Positions 10,264 through 19,206 of a stretch of DNA of 64,000 bases are shown piece by piece. Made by a program: the position numbers and the translations under genes. The notes under the pieces are model-generated. The model searched no databases. It was not told where the DNA came from and saw only the letters and a list, made by a program, of their open reading frames with translations. The DNA is taken from contig DYIY01000003.1 of NCBI GenBank assembly GCA_020723405.1, positions 241,689 to 305,688 of the forward strand, in the 5' to 3' direction. The stretch is from Thiobacillus denitrificans. GTDB lineage: Bacteria; Pseudomonadota; Gammaproteobacteria; Burkholderiales; Thiobacillaceae. The first letter of the stretch is position 1, and every line of letters starts with the position of its first letter.

Positions 10264-11126
10264 ACCGTGGCCGTGCCCGGGTTGATGATGTCGATGACCT
10301 CGAAGGCCTGGGCCAGGGCCTCCAGACGCACTTCCTCCAGCACTTCCGGGGTGAGGTCGGACAACTGCCAGACCAGGGCGTCCCGGGCTGCCGCCCAGTC
10401 TCCGGGCGCCTCCCGGGTCTTCAGGCTGGGCGCCAGGCTGGCGGCCATGTCCCGGGCCAGATGGAGGATGGCGCATTCCCGGGGGTAACTCTGCGAGCGC
10501 TGGGGCTCCAGTTGGAAGCCGATCACTTCCTGGAAGAAGGCGGGCAACTGCCAGGCCGCCGCCAAGGCTGCCCCCAGTTCGGCATAGTTGAAGCCGAAGA
10601 TGCGCCTTTCCTCGGCCAGTACCGCCGCCTCGCCCTGGTCGCGGAACTTGAGCACTTCCCGGTATTGCTCCGCCCTGCGGCTGAAGAACACCAGATGGCC
10701 GATGCCGTGCAGCAGGCCGGCGACGAACAGCCGTTCCCCTTCCCGGATGCCCAGGCGGCCGGCCAGTAGCCGGGCCACCACGCCGCAGGTGGCGCTGTTG
10801 TCCCAGAAGGAGGCCATGTCCACGAATTCCTCGGGGATGCCTTTGAAGACCTGGGTGACCGAGGTGGCCATGACCAGGTCACGCAGGGCGTTTTCGCCGA
10901 TCATGACCACCGCCCGGGTGACGCTGTCCACGCTCCCGGAACGGCCGAACATGGCGCTGTTGGCCAATCGCAGGATCCGGGCCGTCAGGCCGGCATCCAG
11001 TTCGACCACCTCAGCCAGTTGGTTGGCCGTGTGGTCGGGGGAACCGATCAGCTCGTTGATGCGCAGAACTGCCTGGGGCAGAGAAAAAAGCGCACCGGCT
11101 TCCCGGGCCAGGGTCTGGGGTGTCAT
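10257..11126 (-). CDS. HDOD domain protein
   Basis: 289 residues, essentially one HDOD domain (about residues 15-215), a degenerate HD-like metal-free fold common in bacterial signalling proteins. The start at 11126 (MTPQTLAREAG) is chosen over the upstream codon because GGAGGT lies 7 nt before it. The core shows ELIGSPDHTANQLAEVVELD and LLHGIGHLVFFSR. It lies downstream of the chemoreceptor gene on the same strand (93 bp apart), which suggests, but does not prove, a joint signalling role. Confidence 0.88.
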   Translation of the reverse strand: MTPQTLAREAGALFSLPQAVLRINELIGSPDHTANQLAEVVELDAGLTARILRLANSAMFGRSGSVDSVTRAVVMIGENALRDLVMATSVTQVFKGIPEEFVDMASFWDNSATCGVVARLLAGRLGIREGERLFVAGLLHGIGHLVFFSRRAEQYREVLKFRDQGEAAVLAEERRIFGFNYAELGAALAAAWQLPAFFQEVIGFQLEPQRSQSYPRECAILHLARDMAASLAPSLKTREAPGDWAAARDALVWQLSDLTPEVLEEVRLEALAQAFEVIDIINPGTATVY

Positions 11127-11219
11127 GGCAACCTCCGTTCCTAATCGCATGGCGTTGACGCCGCCTGCCATCCTTGCAGGTCCGGCCCCCCATGGGAAGG
11201 GGGACGCACGGCAGTCAGG

Positions 11220-12851
11220 TCAGCGCAGGCTGAAGCGGCCCACCATGGTCTCCAGGCCATTGGCCGCCTGGTCCAGGGAACGGGCCGAATCCTCCATGTC
11301 GTGGAGACGGTTGCTGTTCTCCTCGAAAATCTGGCTGATGCGTTCGATGGCCCCCGTGGTGGCGTGGCTGGCCCGGGTCTGCTCCCGGGTGGCGTCGGCG
11401 ATGTGCCGCACCAGGTCATCCACTTCGCTGGCCGCCTTGGCGATGTTGCCCAGCATCTCCCGGGTGGTGGCGCTGATCCGGGCGTTCTCGTCCACCTCGC
11501 TGCTGACCTTGGCCATGGTGGCCACCACGGCCTGGGTCCGGGCGGCCACGGCGTCCACGGTTTCCCGGATGGAGAGGGTGCTGGATGCCGTCCGCTCGGC
11601 CAGTTTGCGCACTTCATCAGCCACCACGGCAAAGCCCCGTCCCTGTTCCCCGGCCCGGGCCGCTTCGATGGCGGCGTTGAGGGCCAGCAGATTGGTCTGG
11701 TCGGCGATGTCGCGGATCACCTGGGTGACCTGGGAGATCTGCTCGATCTGGGCCGACAGGGCGGAAATGGCGGCACTGGAATCGGCCACGCTGGCCACGA
11801 TGCGTTGCATGGTCTCGGCGCTGGCACCCATGTTGCGATTGCCGTCCTGGGCCATGTCCCGGGTGCGGTTGGCCGCCTGGGCCACGGATTCGGCGCTGCT
11901 GGCCACCTCGGCGATGGATACGGACATCTGTTCGGTGGAGGCGCTGACCTGCATGACCTGTTGGGTCTGGCTGTCGGCCTGGGTGGAGGTCTCCCGTACC
12001 GTGCCGGACAGGTTTTCCGAGGCGTGGGCCAGGTGCCGGGCCGTGCCCGCCACTTCGCCGATGAGGCCGGACAGGGATTGGCTCATGCCGTTCAGGGCCG
12101 CCAGCAGATGGGCCAGCTCGTCGCCGCCCTTGCTGTCCACCTGGCCGGTCAGATCCCCCTGGGCGATGCGCCGGGCCAGATTCACCGCGTCGTTGAGGGG
12201 GCGGGTCAGGCTGCGGGTCATGGCCAGGGCGATGACGCCTCCCAGCACCAGGGCGGCCAGACCCAGGGCGATGAGGGTGAGGCGGGCGGACTGATAGGCG
12301 GCGTGGGCCGCCTCGCTCCGGGCCTTGCTGTTCTCCGCCAGTTTGGCCAACATGGCGTCCAGTTGCTTGATCAGTTCGATCTGGGAGGGGCGCACTTCGT
12401 CGCGGATCAGGGCCTGGGCCGTGGCGGTGTCTTCGCTCAAGGTGGCATCCACCACCTGGGTGACTTTGTCCGAAGAGACGGTTTCCGCCTTGCGCACCGC
12501 ATCCAGCAGGGCTTGTTCGGCGGGGTCCGTGCCCAGTTTGCCCAGGCTGGCATCGGCCTCCTGGTAGGCCTTGCGGGCTTCCTTGATGCGTTTCAGTTCC
12601 CCCCGCTTGAAGGCGATGTCTTCCTGGAGCACCACGTCCCGCAGGGCGATGCCGCGGAAGCGCACCGCGTCGCGCATGGTGTTGAGCAGGGTGATCTTGG
12701 CGTAATCCTGCTCGACGATCTGGTCCAGGTTGTCCTGGATCATGGCCATGCGGCCCAGTCCCACCAGAACCATGGCCAGCATGATGGCCAGTACGATGCC
12801 GAAACCCAGCAGCAGCCGGGGGCCAACGCGTAGGCGATTGAGCGCGTCCAT
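11220..12851 (-). CDS. Methyl-accepting chemotaxis protein (4HB type)
   Basis: 543-residue chemoreceptor: N-terminal TM (about 10-30), a roughly 160-residue periplasmic four-helix bundle, a second TM (about 190-210), HAMP (about 211-265) and the cytoplasmic signalling helices with hairpin tip [20 protein letters not shown] followed by [13 protein letters not shown]. It lacks a C-terminal pentapeptide for CheR tethering. It lies 63 bp downstream of a gene for a free periplasmic Cache-like protein, so the two may be co-transcribed and could act together. Confidence 0.95.
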   Translation of the reverse strand: MDALNRLRVGPRLLLGFGIVLAIMLAMVLVGLGRMAMIQDNLDQIVEQDYAKITLLNTMRDAVRFRGIALRDVVLQEDIAFKRGELKRIKEARKAYQEADASLGKLGTDPAEQALLDAVRKAETVSSDKVTQVVDATLSEDTATAQALIRDEVRPSQIELIKQLDAMLAKLAENSKARSEAAHAAYQSARLTLIALGLAALVLGGVIALAMTRSLTRPLNDAVNLARRIAQGDLTGQVDSKGGDELAHLLAALNGMSQSLSGLIGEVAGTARHLAHASENLSGTVRETSTQADSQTQQVMQVSASTEQMSVSIAEVASSAESVAQAANRTRDMAQDGNRNMGASAETMQRIVASVADSSAAISALSAQIEQISQVTQVIRDIADQTNLLALNAAIEAARAGEQGRGFAVVADEVRKLAERTASSTLSIRETVDAVAARTQAVVATMAKVSSEVDENARISATTREMLGNIAKAASEVDDLVRHIADATREQTRASHATTGAIERISQIFEENSNRLHDMEDSARSLDQAANGLETMVGRFSLR

Positions 12852-12887
12852 GCCTGTTCCCTCTCCGGGTCTTGATATGGCTGGAGA

Positions 12888-12909
12888 GGCGGCGCCCAGG
12901 GGCGCCGCC
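12888..12909 (-). other. Intercistronic hairpin between Cache gene and chemoreceptor
   Basis: Perfect 9-bp inverted repeat GGCGGCGCC/GGCGCCGCC with a 4-nt loop, in the 63-bp gap between two co-directional genes. No U-tract follows. It could set different mRNA levels for the two genes by partial termination or by protecting a 3' end. Confidence 0.4.
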
Positions 12910-12914
12910 AGCCG

Positions 12915-13487
12915 TCAGTCAGCCGTGACGGCGGTATGGATGACCCCGATGACCTTGCCGCCATCCATGACCGGCGCCGACACATGGACGCTGTTGATCT
13001 GGGTGGTCGGGTCGGGCTTGGCTTCATTGGCCGCCCAGGCCTTGCCCTTCATGGCCTCCTTCACGGGCGGCCGGGCGGCGGCGTTGTAGATGAGGGACTT
13101 GCCGCTGCCGGCCACCATGTTGCCCTTCTCGTCCCGGACGAACAGCTTGTTGATGCCCTTGTCCGCCTCCCATTGCTTGACCAGCTTGCTGGCCGGAGTG
13201 GCCAGCAGGGCGGTGATCTGGGGGTCGTTCTCGGCCAGTTCGTCCCATTTGCCGTTGGTCATGCCGGGGAGGGTCCCGCCCTTGGCGTTGGCATCCTTCA
13301 CCGCCTGGACGATGGCCGGGTTGGCGGCCCATTCCACCAGCTTTTTCTTATAGGTCTCCACCTTGGCCTGGAGGGGGCCGGGCAGTTCCGCCCGGGCCTG
13401 GCCTGCCAGGAACAGGCTGGCGGCGAACAGGAACAGGGTGGCCACCAGCAGGATGGGAGAAAGGGCAACGGAAGGGGTACGGCGCAT
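12915..13487 (-). CDS. Exported stand-alone PDC/Cache-like sensor domain protein
   Basis: 190 residues. A signal peptide (about 1-33, ending AGQARA) is followed by one domain resembling the ligand-binding Cache/PDC modules of chemoreceptors: KLFVRDEKGNMVAGSGKS, PPVKEAMKGKAW and a C-terminal strand pair VHVSAPVMDGGKVIGVIHTAV. There is no TM or signalling domain after it. AGGAGAT precedes the ATG. It is directly upstream of, and probably co-transcribed with, the 4HB chemoreceptor. A soluble periplasmic ligand-binding partner for that receptor is the simplest idea, but this is inference. Confidence 0.75.
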   Translation of the reverse strand: MRRTPSVALSPILLVATLFLFAASLFLAGQARAELPGPLQAKVETYKKKLVEWAANPAIVQAVKDANAKGGTLPGMTNGKWDELAENDPQITALLATPASKLVKQWEADKGINKLFVRDEKGNMVAGSGKSLIYNAAARPPVKEAMKGKAWAANEAKPDPTTQINSVHVSAPVMDGGKVIGVIHTAVTAD

Positions 13488-13557
13488 GACGATCTCCTCT
13501 GACGTTATGGTCCCATGGGACAGATGGAGCCATTAACGGACCCGCCTGGGAGATTCT

Positions 13558-14445
13558 TTAGGAGAAACCAGCAGGTCCTGCCAGTCCTTCGCGAACCGTG
13601 GGATAGCGCAGCCGGAAGCGCAACTCCCCCTTGCTGCGCCGGTTGGCGAGACGCCGGGATTCACCGAGGAAACTGGCCATGGCCGGGGTGACGGCGGCCA
13701 TGACCTCTTCCCGGGAAAGACGGGGCGGCCGGGGCAGGCCCAGGTGGTCGGCCACCACGTCGAACCAGTCGCCCATCTTCAGGCCGCTGTCGTCCACTGC
13801 GTGGTAGATCCGGTTGGGTTTGCCGCGGAAGAGCGCGGCCAGGGCCAGGCGGGCCAGATCCTCGGCGTGGATGTGGTTGGTGTGGGCGTCGTCCTCGGCG
13901 ACGATGGCGGGCAAGCCCTTGCGTACCCGATCCGCCGGCATGCGCTCGGCGGCGTAGATGCCCGGGGCGCGCAGGATCACGGGGCGGCGGCCGTGTCGGC
14001 CCCAGGCCCGCAGGGTCCGCTCCGCCGCCACCCGGCGCTTGGCCCGGGCGTTGCGTGGCCGGACGGGGCGGGTTTCCGCCACCGTCGCCCCGGCGCAGTC
14101 GCCATAGACGCCACTGGTGCTGATGTAGACCAGTGTGGGCGGTGGACCCAGGGGCGAGGGTGAACGGCCGCGCCGGGTGAGGGCGGCCAGCAGGCGGCGG
14201 GTGCGCGGGTCCGTTTCACCGTCGCCGGGGGGCGGGGCGAAGTGCAGGATGGCGTCGGCCAATCCGCTCAGGCGCTTGAGGCTTGGGCGGTCATCCAGGT
14301 CGCCCGGAATGGGGGTGATGCCGGCGGCGCGCAGTTCCGCGAAACGTCCGGGAGAATGGCTCAGGGCGTAGAGCCGGGCCCTGCCCCGCAACAATCGGGC
14401 GGCCCGCAGGCCCACGTCACCACATCCGACAATTAGAATCCGCAT
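13558..14445 (-). CDS. NAD(P)-dependent epimerase/dehydratase-like (SDR) protein
   Basis: 295 residues of the extended SDR superfamily. The ATG at 14445 gives MRILIVGCGDVGLRAARLL, the N-terminal dinucleotide-binding glycine motif. VYISTSGVYGD and TNHIHAEDLARLAL are further family signatures. The usual YxxxK catalytic pair is not clean: the equivalent stretch reads RNARAKRR, with no Tyr. The substrate is unknown. It is divergent from the reductase gene at 14471 across only 25 bp. Confidence 0.82.
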   Translation of the reverse strand: MRILIVGCGDVGLRAARLLRGRARLYALSHSPGRFAELRAAGITPIPGDLDDRPSLKRLSGLADAILHFAPPPGDGETDPRTRRLLAALTRRGRSPSPLGPPPTLVYISTSGVYGDCAGATVAETRPVRPRNARAKRRVAAERTLRAWGRHGRRPVILRAPGIYAAERMPADRVRKGLPAIVAEDDAHTNHIHAEDLARLALAALFRGKPNRIYHAVDDSGLKMGDWFDVVADHLGLPRPPRLSREEVMAAVTPAMASFLGESRRLANRRSKGELRFRLRYPTVREGLAGPAGFS

Positions 14446-14470
14446 CTTCAATCCATTGGAAAGCACGATC

Positions 14471-15487
14471 GTGTCTCACCAGGTCACCATCCAGCCCAGC
14501 GGCCACCAGTTTACCGTCCAGTCCGGGGAAACCCTGCTTTCCGCCGCCCTCAACGCCGGCTTCGCCCTGCCCTACGGCTGCCGCAACGGCGCCTGCGGGG
14601 CCTGCAAGGGCAAGGTGTTGGAAGGCCGCGTGGATTACGGCGTGTTCCAGCAGGGGGCCCTCACCGAGGAGGACAAGCGCCAGGGTCTGGCCCTGTTCTG
14701 CTGCGCGAAGGCCGAATCGGACCTGAGCATCGAGGTGAAGGAAGTGGGGGCCGCCAAGGACATCCCCATCAAGACCCTGCCCTGCCGGGTGGAAAAGTTG
14801 GAAAAACTGGCCGGGGACGTGATGGCCGTGTGGCTCAAGCTGCCCTCCAACGAGCGGCTCCAGTTCCTGCCCGGGCAGTACATCGACTTCCTGCTCAAGG
14901 ATGGCCGGCGGCGCAGTTTCTCCCTGGCCAACGCGCCGGAAGCGGACAGCCTGCTGGAACTGCACATCCGCCACGTGCCCGGCGGCCACTTCACCGAGCA
15001 CGTGTTCAATACCATGAAGGCCAAGGACATCATGCGCATCAGCGGGCCCCACGGCAGCTTCTTCCTGCGGGAGTCGGACAAACCCGCCCTGTTCCTGGCG
15101 GGGGGCACCGGCTTTGCGCCCATCAAGAGCATCCTGGCCCATGCCTTCCACCAGCAGACCGACCGGCAGATGGTGCTCTACTGGGGCGCGCGGGACCTGG
15201 CCAGCCTCTACCAGCCCCAGGTGCCCGGCGACTGGCAGCGGGAGCAGGGCAATTTCAGCTTCATCCCGGTGCTGGATGCCGGCCAACCCGGGTGGCCGGG
15301 CCGCACGGGGCGGGTCCATGAAGCGGTGCTGGCCGATTTTGCCGACCTGTCCGGCTGGCAGGTCTATGCCTGCGGCGCCCCGGTGATGGTGGCAGCCGCC
15401 CGGCAGGCGTTCACTGCCCGGGGCCTGCCGGAAGGCGAGTTCTACTCGGATTCCTTCGACTTCCAGTCGCCCGCAGCCGGGGCCTGA
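14471..15487 (+). CDS. 2Fe-2S/FAD oxidoreductase, CDP-6-deoxy-3,4-glucoseen reductase-like
   Basis: 338 residues. An N-terminal plant-type ferredoxin domain carries the cluster motif CRNGACGAC with the last Cys in LFCCAKAES. It is followed by a ferredoxin-NADP reductase module with the FAD motif RRRSFSLANAP and the NAD motif LAGGTGFAPIKSI. The GTG at 14471 (MSHQVTIQPSG) is preferred over the TTG at 14456. Annotation pipelines name these after AscD, but in betaproteobacteria this stand-alone gene has no deoxysugar cluster around it, and none is seen here, so the electron acceptor is open. Its 3' end overlaps the convergent hemY by 46 nt. Confidence 0.85.
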   Translation: MSHQVTIQPSGHQFTVQSGETLLSAALNAGFALPYGCRNGACGACKGKVLEGRVDYGVFQQGALTEEDKRQGLALFCCAKAESDLSIEVKEVGAAKDIPIKTLPCRVEKLEKLAGDVMAVWLKLPSNERLQFLPGQYIDFLLKDGRRRSFSLANAPEADSLLELHIRHVPGGHFTEHVFNTMKAKDIMRISGPHGSFFLRESDKPALFLAGGTGFAPIKSILAHAFHQQTDRQMVLYWGARDLASLYQPQVPGDWQREQGNFSFIPVLDAGQPGWPGRTGRVHEAVLADFADLSGWQVYACGAPVMVAAARQAFTARGLPEGEFYSDSFDFQSPAAGA

Positions 15488-15879
15488 GCCCCGGCCGGCG
15501 GCGGCAGGGAAAGGCGCTGGGCCAGGTCCGGCGCCAGCAGGCTGCCTGCGGCCTTCCCGGCCAGTTGCCGCGCCTTGTCCGCATCCCCGTCCAGATGGGC
15601 GCGCAGGGCGTCCAGCAGGGCCTGGTCGGCCTTGTGCCGGGTACGGTTTTCCCGCCACAGGCGCAGGTCCCCGGACAGGTTCAGGGCGATGGCCACCAGC
15701 CGCAGCAGGGCGTAGGCGGCGGCCAGGCCGGCCAGCAGCAGCACCAGGGCCAGCATGAAGGAGAGCTCCATGCGCCAGGGGGGGTAGACGACGATGACGT
15801 AGCCCTGGTCCAGCCGGGCCATGAGGGTGAAGGCCACGGCCAGGGCGAACAGGGCCAGGAGCCACAGGGCGGCACGCAT
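15442..15879 (-). CDS. hemY: Short HemY N-terminal-domain protein
   Basis: 145 residues. Two TM helices (about 3-22 and 38-64) and the HemY_N pattern (ALVLLLAGLAAAYALLRL) match the start of HemY, the inner-membrane protein encoded after hemX in proteobacterial hemCDXY operons. Typical HemY is near 400 residues with a C-terminal TPR region; that part is absent and the coding room is occupied by the opposite-strand reductase gene. The stop region is clean, with no frameshifted TPR frame. TGATG coupling to hemX is intact, so it is probably expressed. Confidence 0.78.
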   Translation of the reverse strand: MRAALWLLALFALAVAFTLMARLDQGYVIVVYPPWRMELSFMLALVLLLAGLAAAYALLRLVAIALNLSGDLRLWRENRTRHKADQALLDALRAHLDGDADKARQLAGKAAGSLLAPDLAQRLSLPPPAGAQAPAAGDWKSKESE

Positions 15880-16898
15880 CAGCGGCTCTTCCGGGCGGCC
15901 CGGGCGGCCTGCAGGCTGGCGGCGATCTGGGCGTCCTGGATGGCCACCGGGGCCTTGAGCAGTTCATCCAGGCTGGCCACGAACGCCTGGCTGGCCGGCT
16001 CCTGGCGGTTGTAATAGCGTGCCACCCAGGTCCGGGCGGCCCCCAGGTCGGCGCGGAAACTGGCCTCGTCCCGCTGGATCAGGGCCTGCCGGGCGGCCAG
16101 CAGGCGCAGTTTGAGGTTCTGCCCGAGGAAGTAGCTCTGGGTGGGCGTGAGCAGGGGCAGGTCGGGATGGTCCAGGCGGCGGATGCGCACCAGGCCCTTG
16201 AATTCCGTCCAGATTTCCCGGCCCAGGCGCACCAGGGTATCGGCGGGTCCGGCCTGGACGGCCGAGCGGGCCGGTGCGGCAGGTTCGCTCTCCGATTCCG
16301 GTTTCAACTGGTCCACGCCCTGGACCAGGGCCTCCAGGCGGGCGTTGAGGCCCTCGGTGTCGGCCGCCGGCATGAGCTTGAGCCGGGCGATGTCCTTGCC
16401 CATGGCGGCGCGCAGGGCGGCGAACTGGGGTTTGTCGAGCTGCACCAGGCGGGTCTCGGCGGCTTCCAGGCCGATGAGGGCGGCGCGCACGTTGCCGGCC
16501 AATTGCAACTGCTGCTGGGCCAGCAACAAGGTCTGCTCGATGTCGGCCACCACCCGTTCGTCCTGGCTGCGGGCCAGGTCCTGGTACATGGCGGTGAGGG
16601 CCAGTTGCTGGTCCTGGGTTTCCTGGGCCCGGCTCTCCAGGGCCAGCAGGCGGTTCTGCAAGTCGCCCAGGGCGGCATTGGCGGCCTGGGCGGCGGCCCG
16701 GGCTTCCTTGCTGGCGGCGTCGAACTCGCCGATGCGCCGGGCCAACTGGGTTTCCAGTTGGCCCATGCGATCGTAGGCGATCCAGGCGAAGCCCAGGCCG
16801 GCGGCCACCGCCACCCCGGACAACAGCAAGGCCAACTGGGCCGTCCGGGAGGGGGCGGGCTGGGGAGCGGGGGAGGAATCAGGCGGGGTGTCGGCCAT
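15879..16898 (-). CDS. hemX: HemX, uroporphyrinogen-III C-methyltransferase-like membrane protein
   Basis: 339 residues. A short Pro-rich cytoplasmic start is followed by one TM helix (about 18-40), a long coiled coil (about 40-110, LETQLARRIGEFDAASKEAR) and a helical C-terminal domain typical of HemX. Despite the family name no methyltransferase motif is visible; HemX is thought to act with HemY in tetrapyrrole synthesis at the membrane. The start MADTPPDS at 16898 lies 20 nt inside hemD, and the stop is coupled to hemY by TGATG. Confidence 0.9.
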   Translation of the reverse strand: MADTPPDSSPAPQPAPSRTAQLALLLSGVAVAAGLGFAWIAYDRMGQLETQLARRIGEFDAASKEARAAAQAANAALGDLQNRLLALESRAQETQDQQLALTAMYQDLARSQDERVVADIEQTLLLAQQQLQLAGNVRAALIGLEAAETRLVQLDKPQFAALRAAMGKDIARLKLMPAADTEGLNARLEALVQGVDQLKPESESEPAAPARSAVQAGPADTLVRLGREIWTEFKGLVRIRRLDHPDLPLLTPTQSYFLGQNLKLRLLAARQALIQRDEASFRADLGAARTWVARYYNRQEPASQAFVASLDELLKAPVAIQDAQIAASLQAARAARKSR

Positions 16899-17670
16899 GG
16901 GCGAAGTATTCCACAAGCCCGGCCAGGACACCCGCCTCGCCGCCCTGGGTGGCCAGGGCGGCGGCGAAACCCAACTGGCGGGCTTTGCCGGCGATGCGCG
17001 GGTGGGGGGCGAACAGGGGACGGGCCAGCAGGGCCGGCCGGTCGGCGTCCGGCAGCATGGCCAGCAGGTTGTCCAGGGTTTCCGCGCTGAACACGGTTAC
17101 CGCCTGGATCCGGTCCGTTGCCAGGGCCGCCGTCAGGGGGCGGGGATCCGCAGCCGGGCGGCCGCGGCGGTAGCATTCTGCGTAGCCCACCCGGGCCCCC
17201 CGGGCAGTCAGGCCCTCGGCCAGGGTTTCCCGGCCCCCTTCGCCGCGGAAGACGAGGATGCGCTTGCCCGTCAGGTCGGCCAGTTGCGGCAGGGCCAGCA
17301 GGGCTTCGCTGTCCGCTTCACCGGCGGGGGCCAGCACGGGGCCCAGGTCCCGTTCGGCCAGGGCGTTGGCAGTGCCTGGGCCCACGGCGGCCAAAGCCAC
17401 GCCGGGCGGCCAGACAGCAGAGGAAGCGGCCAAGGCGGCCAGCCCCCAGGTCACGGCGGTGGGACTGATGAAGATGGCCAGATCGCTTTCAGGCAGGCCG
17501 GCCAGGGCGTCGGCCAGGGCTTCCGGCCGGGTCGTGGCCTGGATCTCCAGGGCGGGGAAGATCAGGGGCCGGGCCCCCAGGTCGGCCAGGCGCCGGGCGA
17601 AGCCGCCGGCCTGGTCGGCCGGTCGGGTGACCAGCACCCCCACCTCGGCGAGGGGCCGGCTGTGGCTCAT
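16879..17670 (-). CDS. hemD: Uroporphyrinogen-III synthase
   Basis: 263-residue HemD. Cyclises hydroxymethylbilane with inversion of ring D, giving uroporphyrinogen III for heme, siroheme and B12. The sequence is divergent as usual for this family, but [22 protein letters not shown] at the start, [10 protein letters not shown] and [14 protein letters not shown] are recognisable. It starts by ATGA overlap with hemC and ends overlapping hemX, as in other hemCDXY operons. Confidence 0.93.
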   Translation of the reverse strand: MSHSRPLAEVGVLVTRPADQAGGFARRLADLGARPLIFPALEIQATTRPEALADALAGLPESDLAIFISPTAVTWGLAALAASSAVWPPGVALAAVGPGTANALAERDLGPVLAPAGEADSEALLALPQLADLTGKRILVFRGEGGRETLAEGLTARGARVGYAECYRRGRPAADPRPLTAALATDRIQAVTVFSAETLDNLLAMLPDADRPALLARPLFAPHPRIAGKARQLGFAAALATQGGEAGVLAGLVEYFAHGRHPA

Positions 17671-18599
17671 CGCGAGCGGTGTACCAGTTCTGCCAGCAGC
17701 CGGTCGGCCCCCTGGCGGATGAGGTCTTCGGCGGCGGCCAGGCCCACGTATTCCGGCGCGTCCAGGGGGCCTTCCGCGGTGGCCCGGTAGAAGCGGATGC
17801 CTTCCAGGTCGGCCACGAAGGCGCGCAGGAAGAGGCGTCCGTCGCGCACCACGGCATAGCCGCCGATGGGGGCCTGGCAGCCCCCTTGCAGGCGCCGGCT
17901 CATGGCCCGCTCGGCCAGCACGCAGGCGGCGGTGTCGGGGTCGTTGAGGGGGGCCAGCAGTTGCGCCACTTCCGGTCGGCCGCTGCGGATTTCGATGCCC
18001 AGGGCGCCCTGGCCCACGGCGGGCAGGCTTTCCTCGGGCTCCAGGATGGCCCGGATGCGCTCCTGGAAGCCCAGCCGCTTCAGGCCGGCGGCGGCCAGCA
18101 GGATGGCGTCGTACTGGCCTTCGTCCAGCTTGCGCAGGCGGGTGTTGACGTTGCCGCGCAGGGTGTCCACGTTGAGATGGGGCAGGCGGGCTCGCAACTG
18201 GGCCTGGCGGCGCAGACTGGAAGTGCCCACCCGGGCCCCGGCAGGCAGGGCCTCCAGGCTGGGGTGGGTGTTGGAGACGAAGGCGTCCCGGGGGTCTTCC
18301 CGGGCGGAGATGGCCGCCAGTTCAAAGCCCGCCGGCAGGTCCATGGGCACGTCCTTGATGGAGTGCACCGCCAGGTCGGCCCGGCCCTCGGCCATGGCCA
18401 CTTCCAGTTCCTTGACGAACAGGCCCTTGCCACCGATGCGCGACAGGGGGGAGTCCAGGATCTGGTCACCCTGGGTGGTCATGCCCAGGAGTTCCACTTC
18501 CAGTCCCGGGTGCAGGGCCATGAGCCGGGCCTTCACGTGTTCGGCCTGCCAGAGGGCCAGTTGGCTTTCCCGGGTGGCGATGACTATCTTGTTAAGCAT
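17667..18599 (-). CDS. hemC: Porphobilinogen deaminase (hydroxymethylbilane synthase)
   Basis: 310 residues. Polymerises four porphobilinogens to hydroxymethylbilane. The N-terminal [20 protein letters not shown], the substrate-binding [12 protein letters not shown] and the cofactor cysteine in [10 protein letters not shown] (attachment of the dipyrromethane) are all intact. First gene of hemC-D-X-Y; divergent from the thioredoxin-fold gene across 66 bp, where the heme operon promoter should lie. Confidence 0.97.
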   Translation of the reverse strand: MLNKIVIATRESQLALWQAEHVKARLMALHPGLEVELLGMTTQGDQILDSPLSRIGGKGLFVKELEVAMAEGRADLAVHSIKDVPMDLPAGFELAAISAREDPRDAFVSNTHPSLEALPAGARVGTSSLRRQAQLRARLPHLNVDTLRGNVNTRLRKLDEGQYDAILLAAAGLKRLGFQERIRAILEPEESLPAVGQGALGIEIRSGRPEVAQLLAPLNDPDTAACVLAERAMSRRLQGGCQAPIGGYAVVRDGRLFLRAFVADLEGIRFYRATAEGPLDAPEYVGLAAAEDLIRQGADRLLAELVHRSR

Positions 18600-18665
18600 G
18601 ATTGGACTATTTCAAAGGGCCGGCCTCGTTCCTACAATGGCCCGCCGAATGCGAGGACGAGGGCG

Positions 18666-19193
18666 ATGAAAAGACAGGCGATAAACGCAGTCGCTAGGTA
18701 CGCGGCCGCTGTGCTGCTGGCGATTGTAGCATGGGGTCCGGGGCCGGCCCGGGCCGAGGAAGGCGTGCCTTACGCCCGGGATCTGGCCAAGGACGCCAAG
18801 ACCGCCAAGGCCAAGGACGGCCTGGTGCTGGTGGTCTTCTCCGGGGCCTTCTGCTCCTATTGCGAGACGGTGCTCAACGATTTCCTCATCCCCATGAGCC
18901 GCAACGCCGACTATCAATCCAAGCTGGTGATGCGCAAGGTGGAGGCCTCCAGCGACCTTGACCTGCGGGATTTCAACGGCCGCATCGTCTCCCACCGCCA
19001 GTTCGCCGGGGAGAGCGGGGCCCGCATGGTGCCCACGGTGATGCTCTTCGACAGCAAGGGCAAGCGCATCGCCAAGCCGGTGGTGGGCCTCACCACGGTG
19101 GACTACTACGGCTTCTATCTGGACCAGGCCATCAACCAGGGCCTGGAAAAAGTGCGCAGCGCCCAGTTGGGCGGCAACATCCTGTCCCCCTGA
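18666..19193 (+). CDS. Exported thioredoxin-fold protein (CSYC active site)
   Basis: 175 residues. A signal peptide (about 1-30, ending GPARA) precedes a thioredoxin fold with the redox motif F-C63-S-Y-C66 and cis-Pro in ARMVPTVMLFDSKGKRI. The start is the ATG at 18666; the longer open frame upstream is a shadow of hemC. It resembles the SoxW/DsbD-gamma-like periplasmic thioredoxins. It sits between algR and hemC, which are adjacent in pseudomonads. The substrate is unknown; periplasmic thiol reduction, for example in cytochrome c or heme handling, is a guess from context. Confidence 0.82.
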   Translation: MKRQAINAVARYAAAVLLAIVAWGPGPARAEEGVPYARDLAKDAKTAKAKDGLVLVVFSGAFCSYCETVLNDFLIPMSRNADYQSKLVMRKVEASSDLDLRDFNGRIVSHRQFAGESGARMVPTVMLFDSKGKRIAKPVVGLTTVDYYGFYLDQAINQGLEKVRSAQLGGNILSP

Positions 19194-19206
19194 GCGGGCC
19201 GTCCTC

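Noticed and set aside
11127..11219. Possible regulatory RNA between chemoreceptor and HDOD genes
   Set aside because: Only 93 bp, no clear hairpin with U-tract and no promoter seen.
17679..19193. A 504-codon frame ending in the thioredoxin-fold protein
   Set aside because: Its first part is antisense to hemC; the real start with a signal peptide is at 18666.
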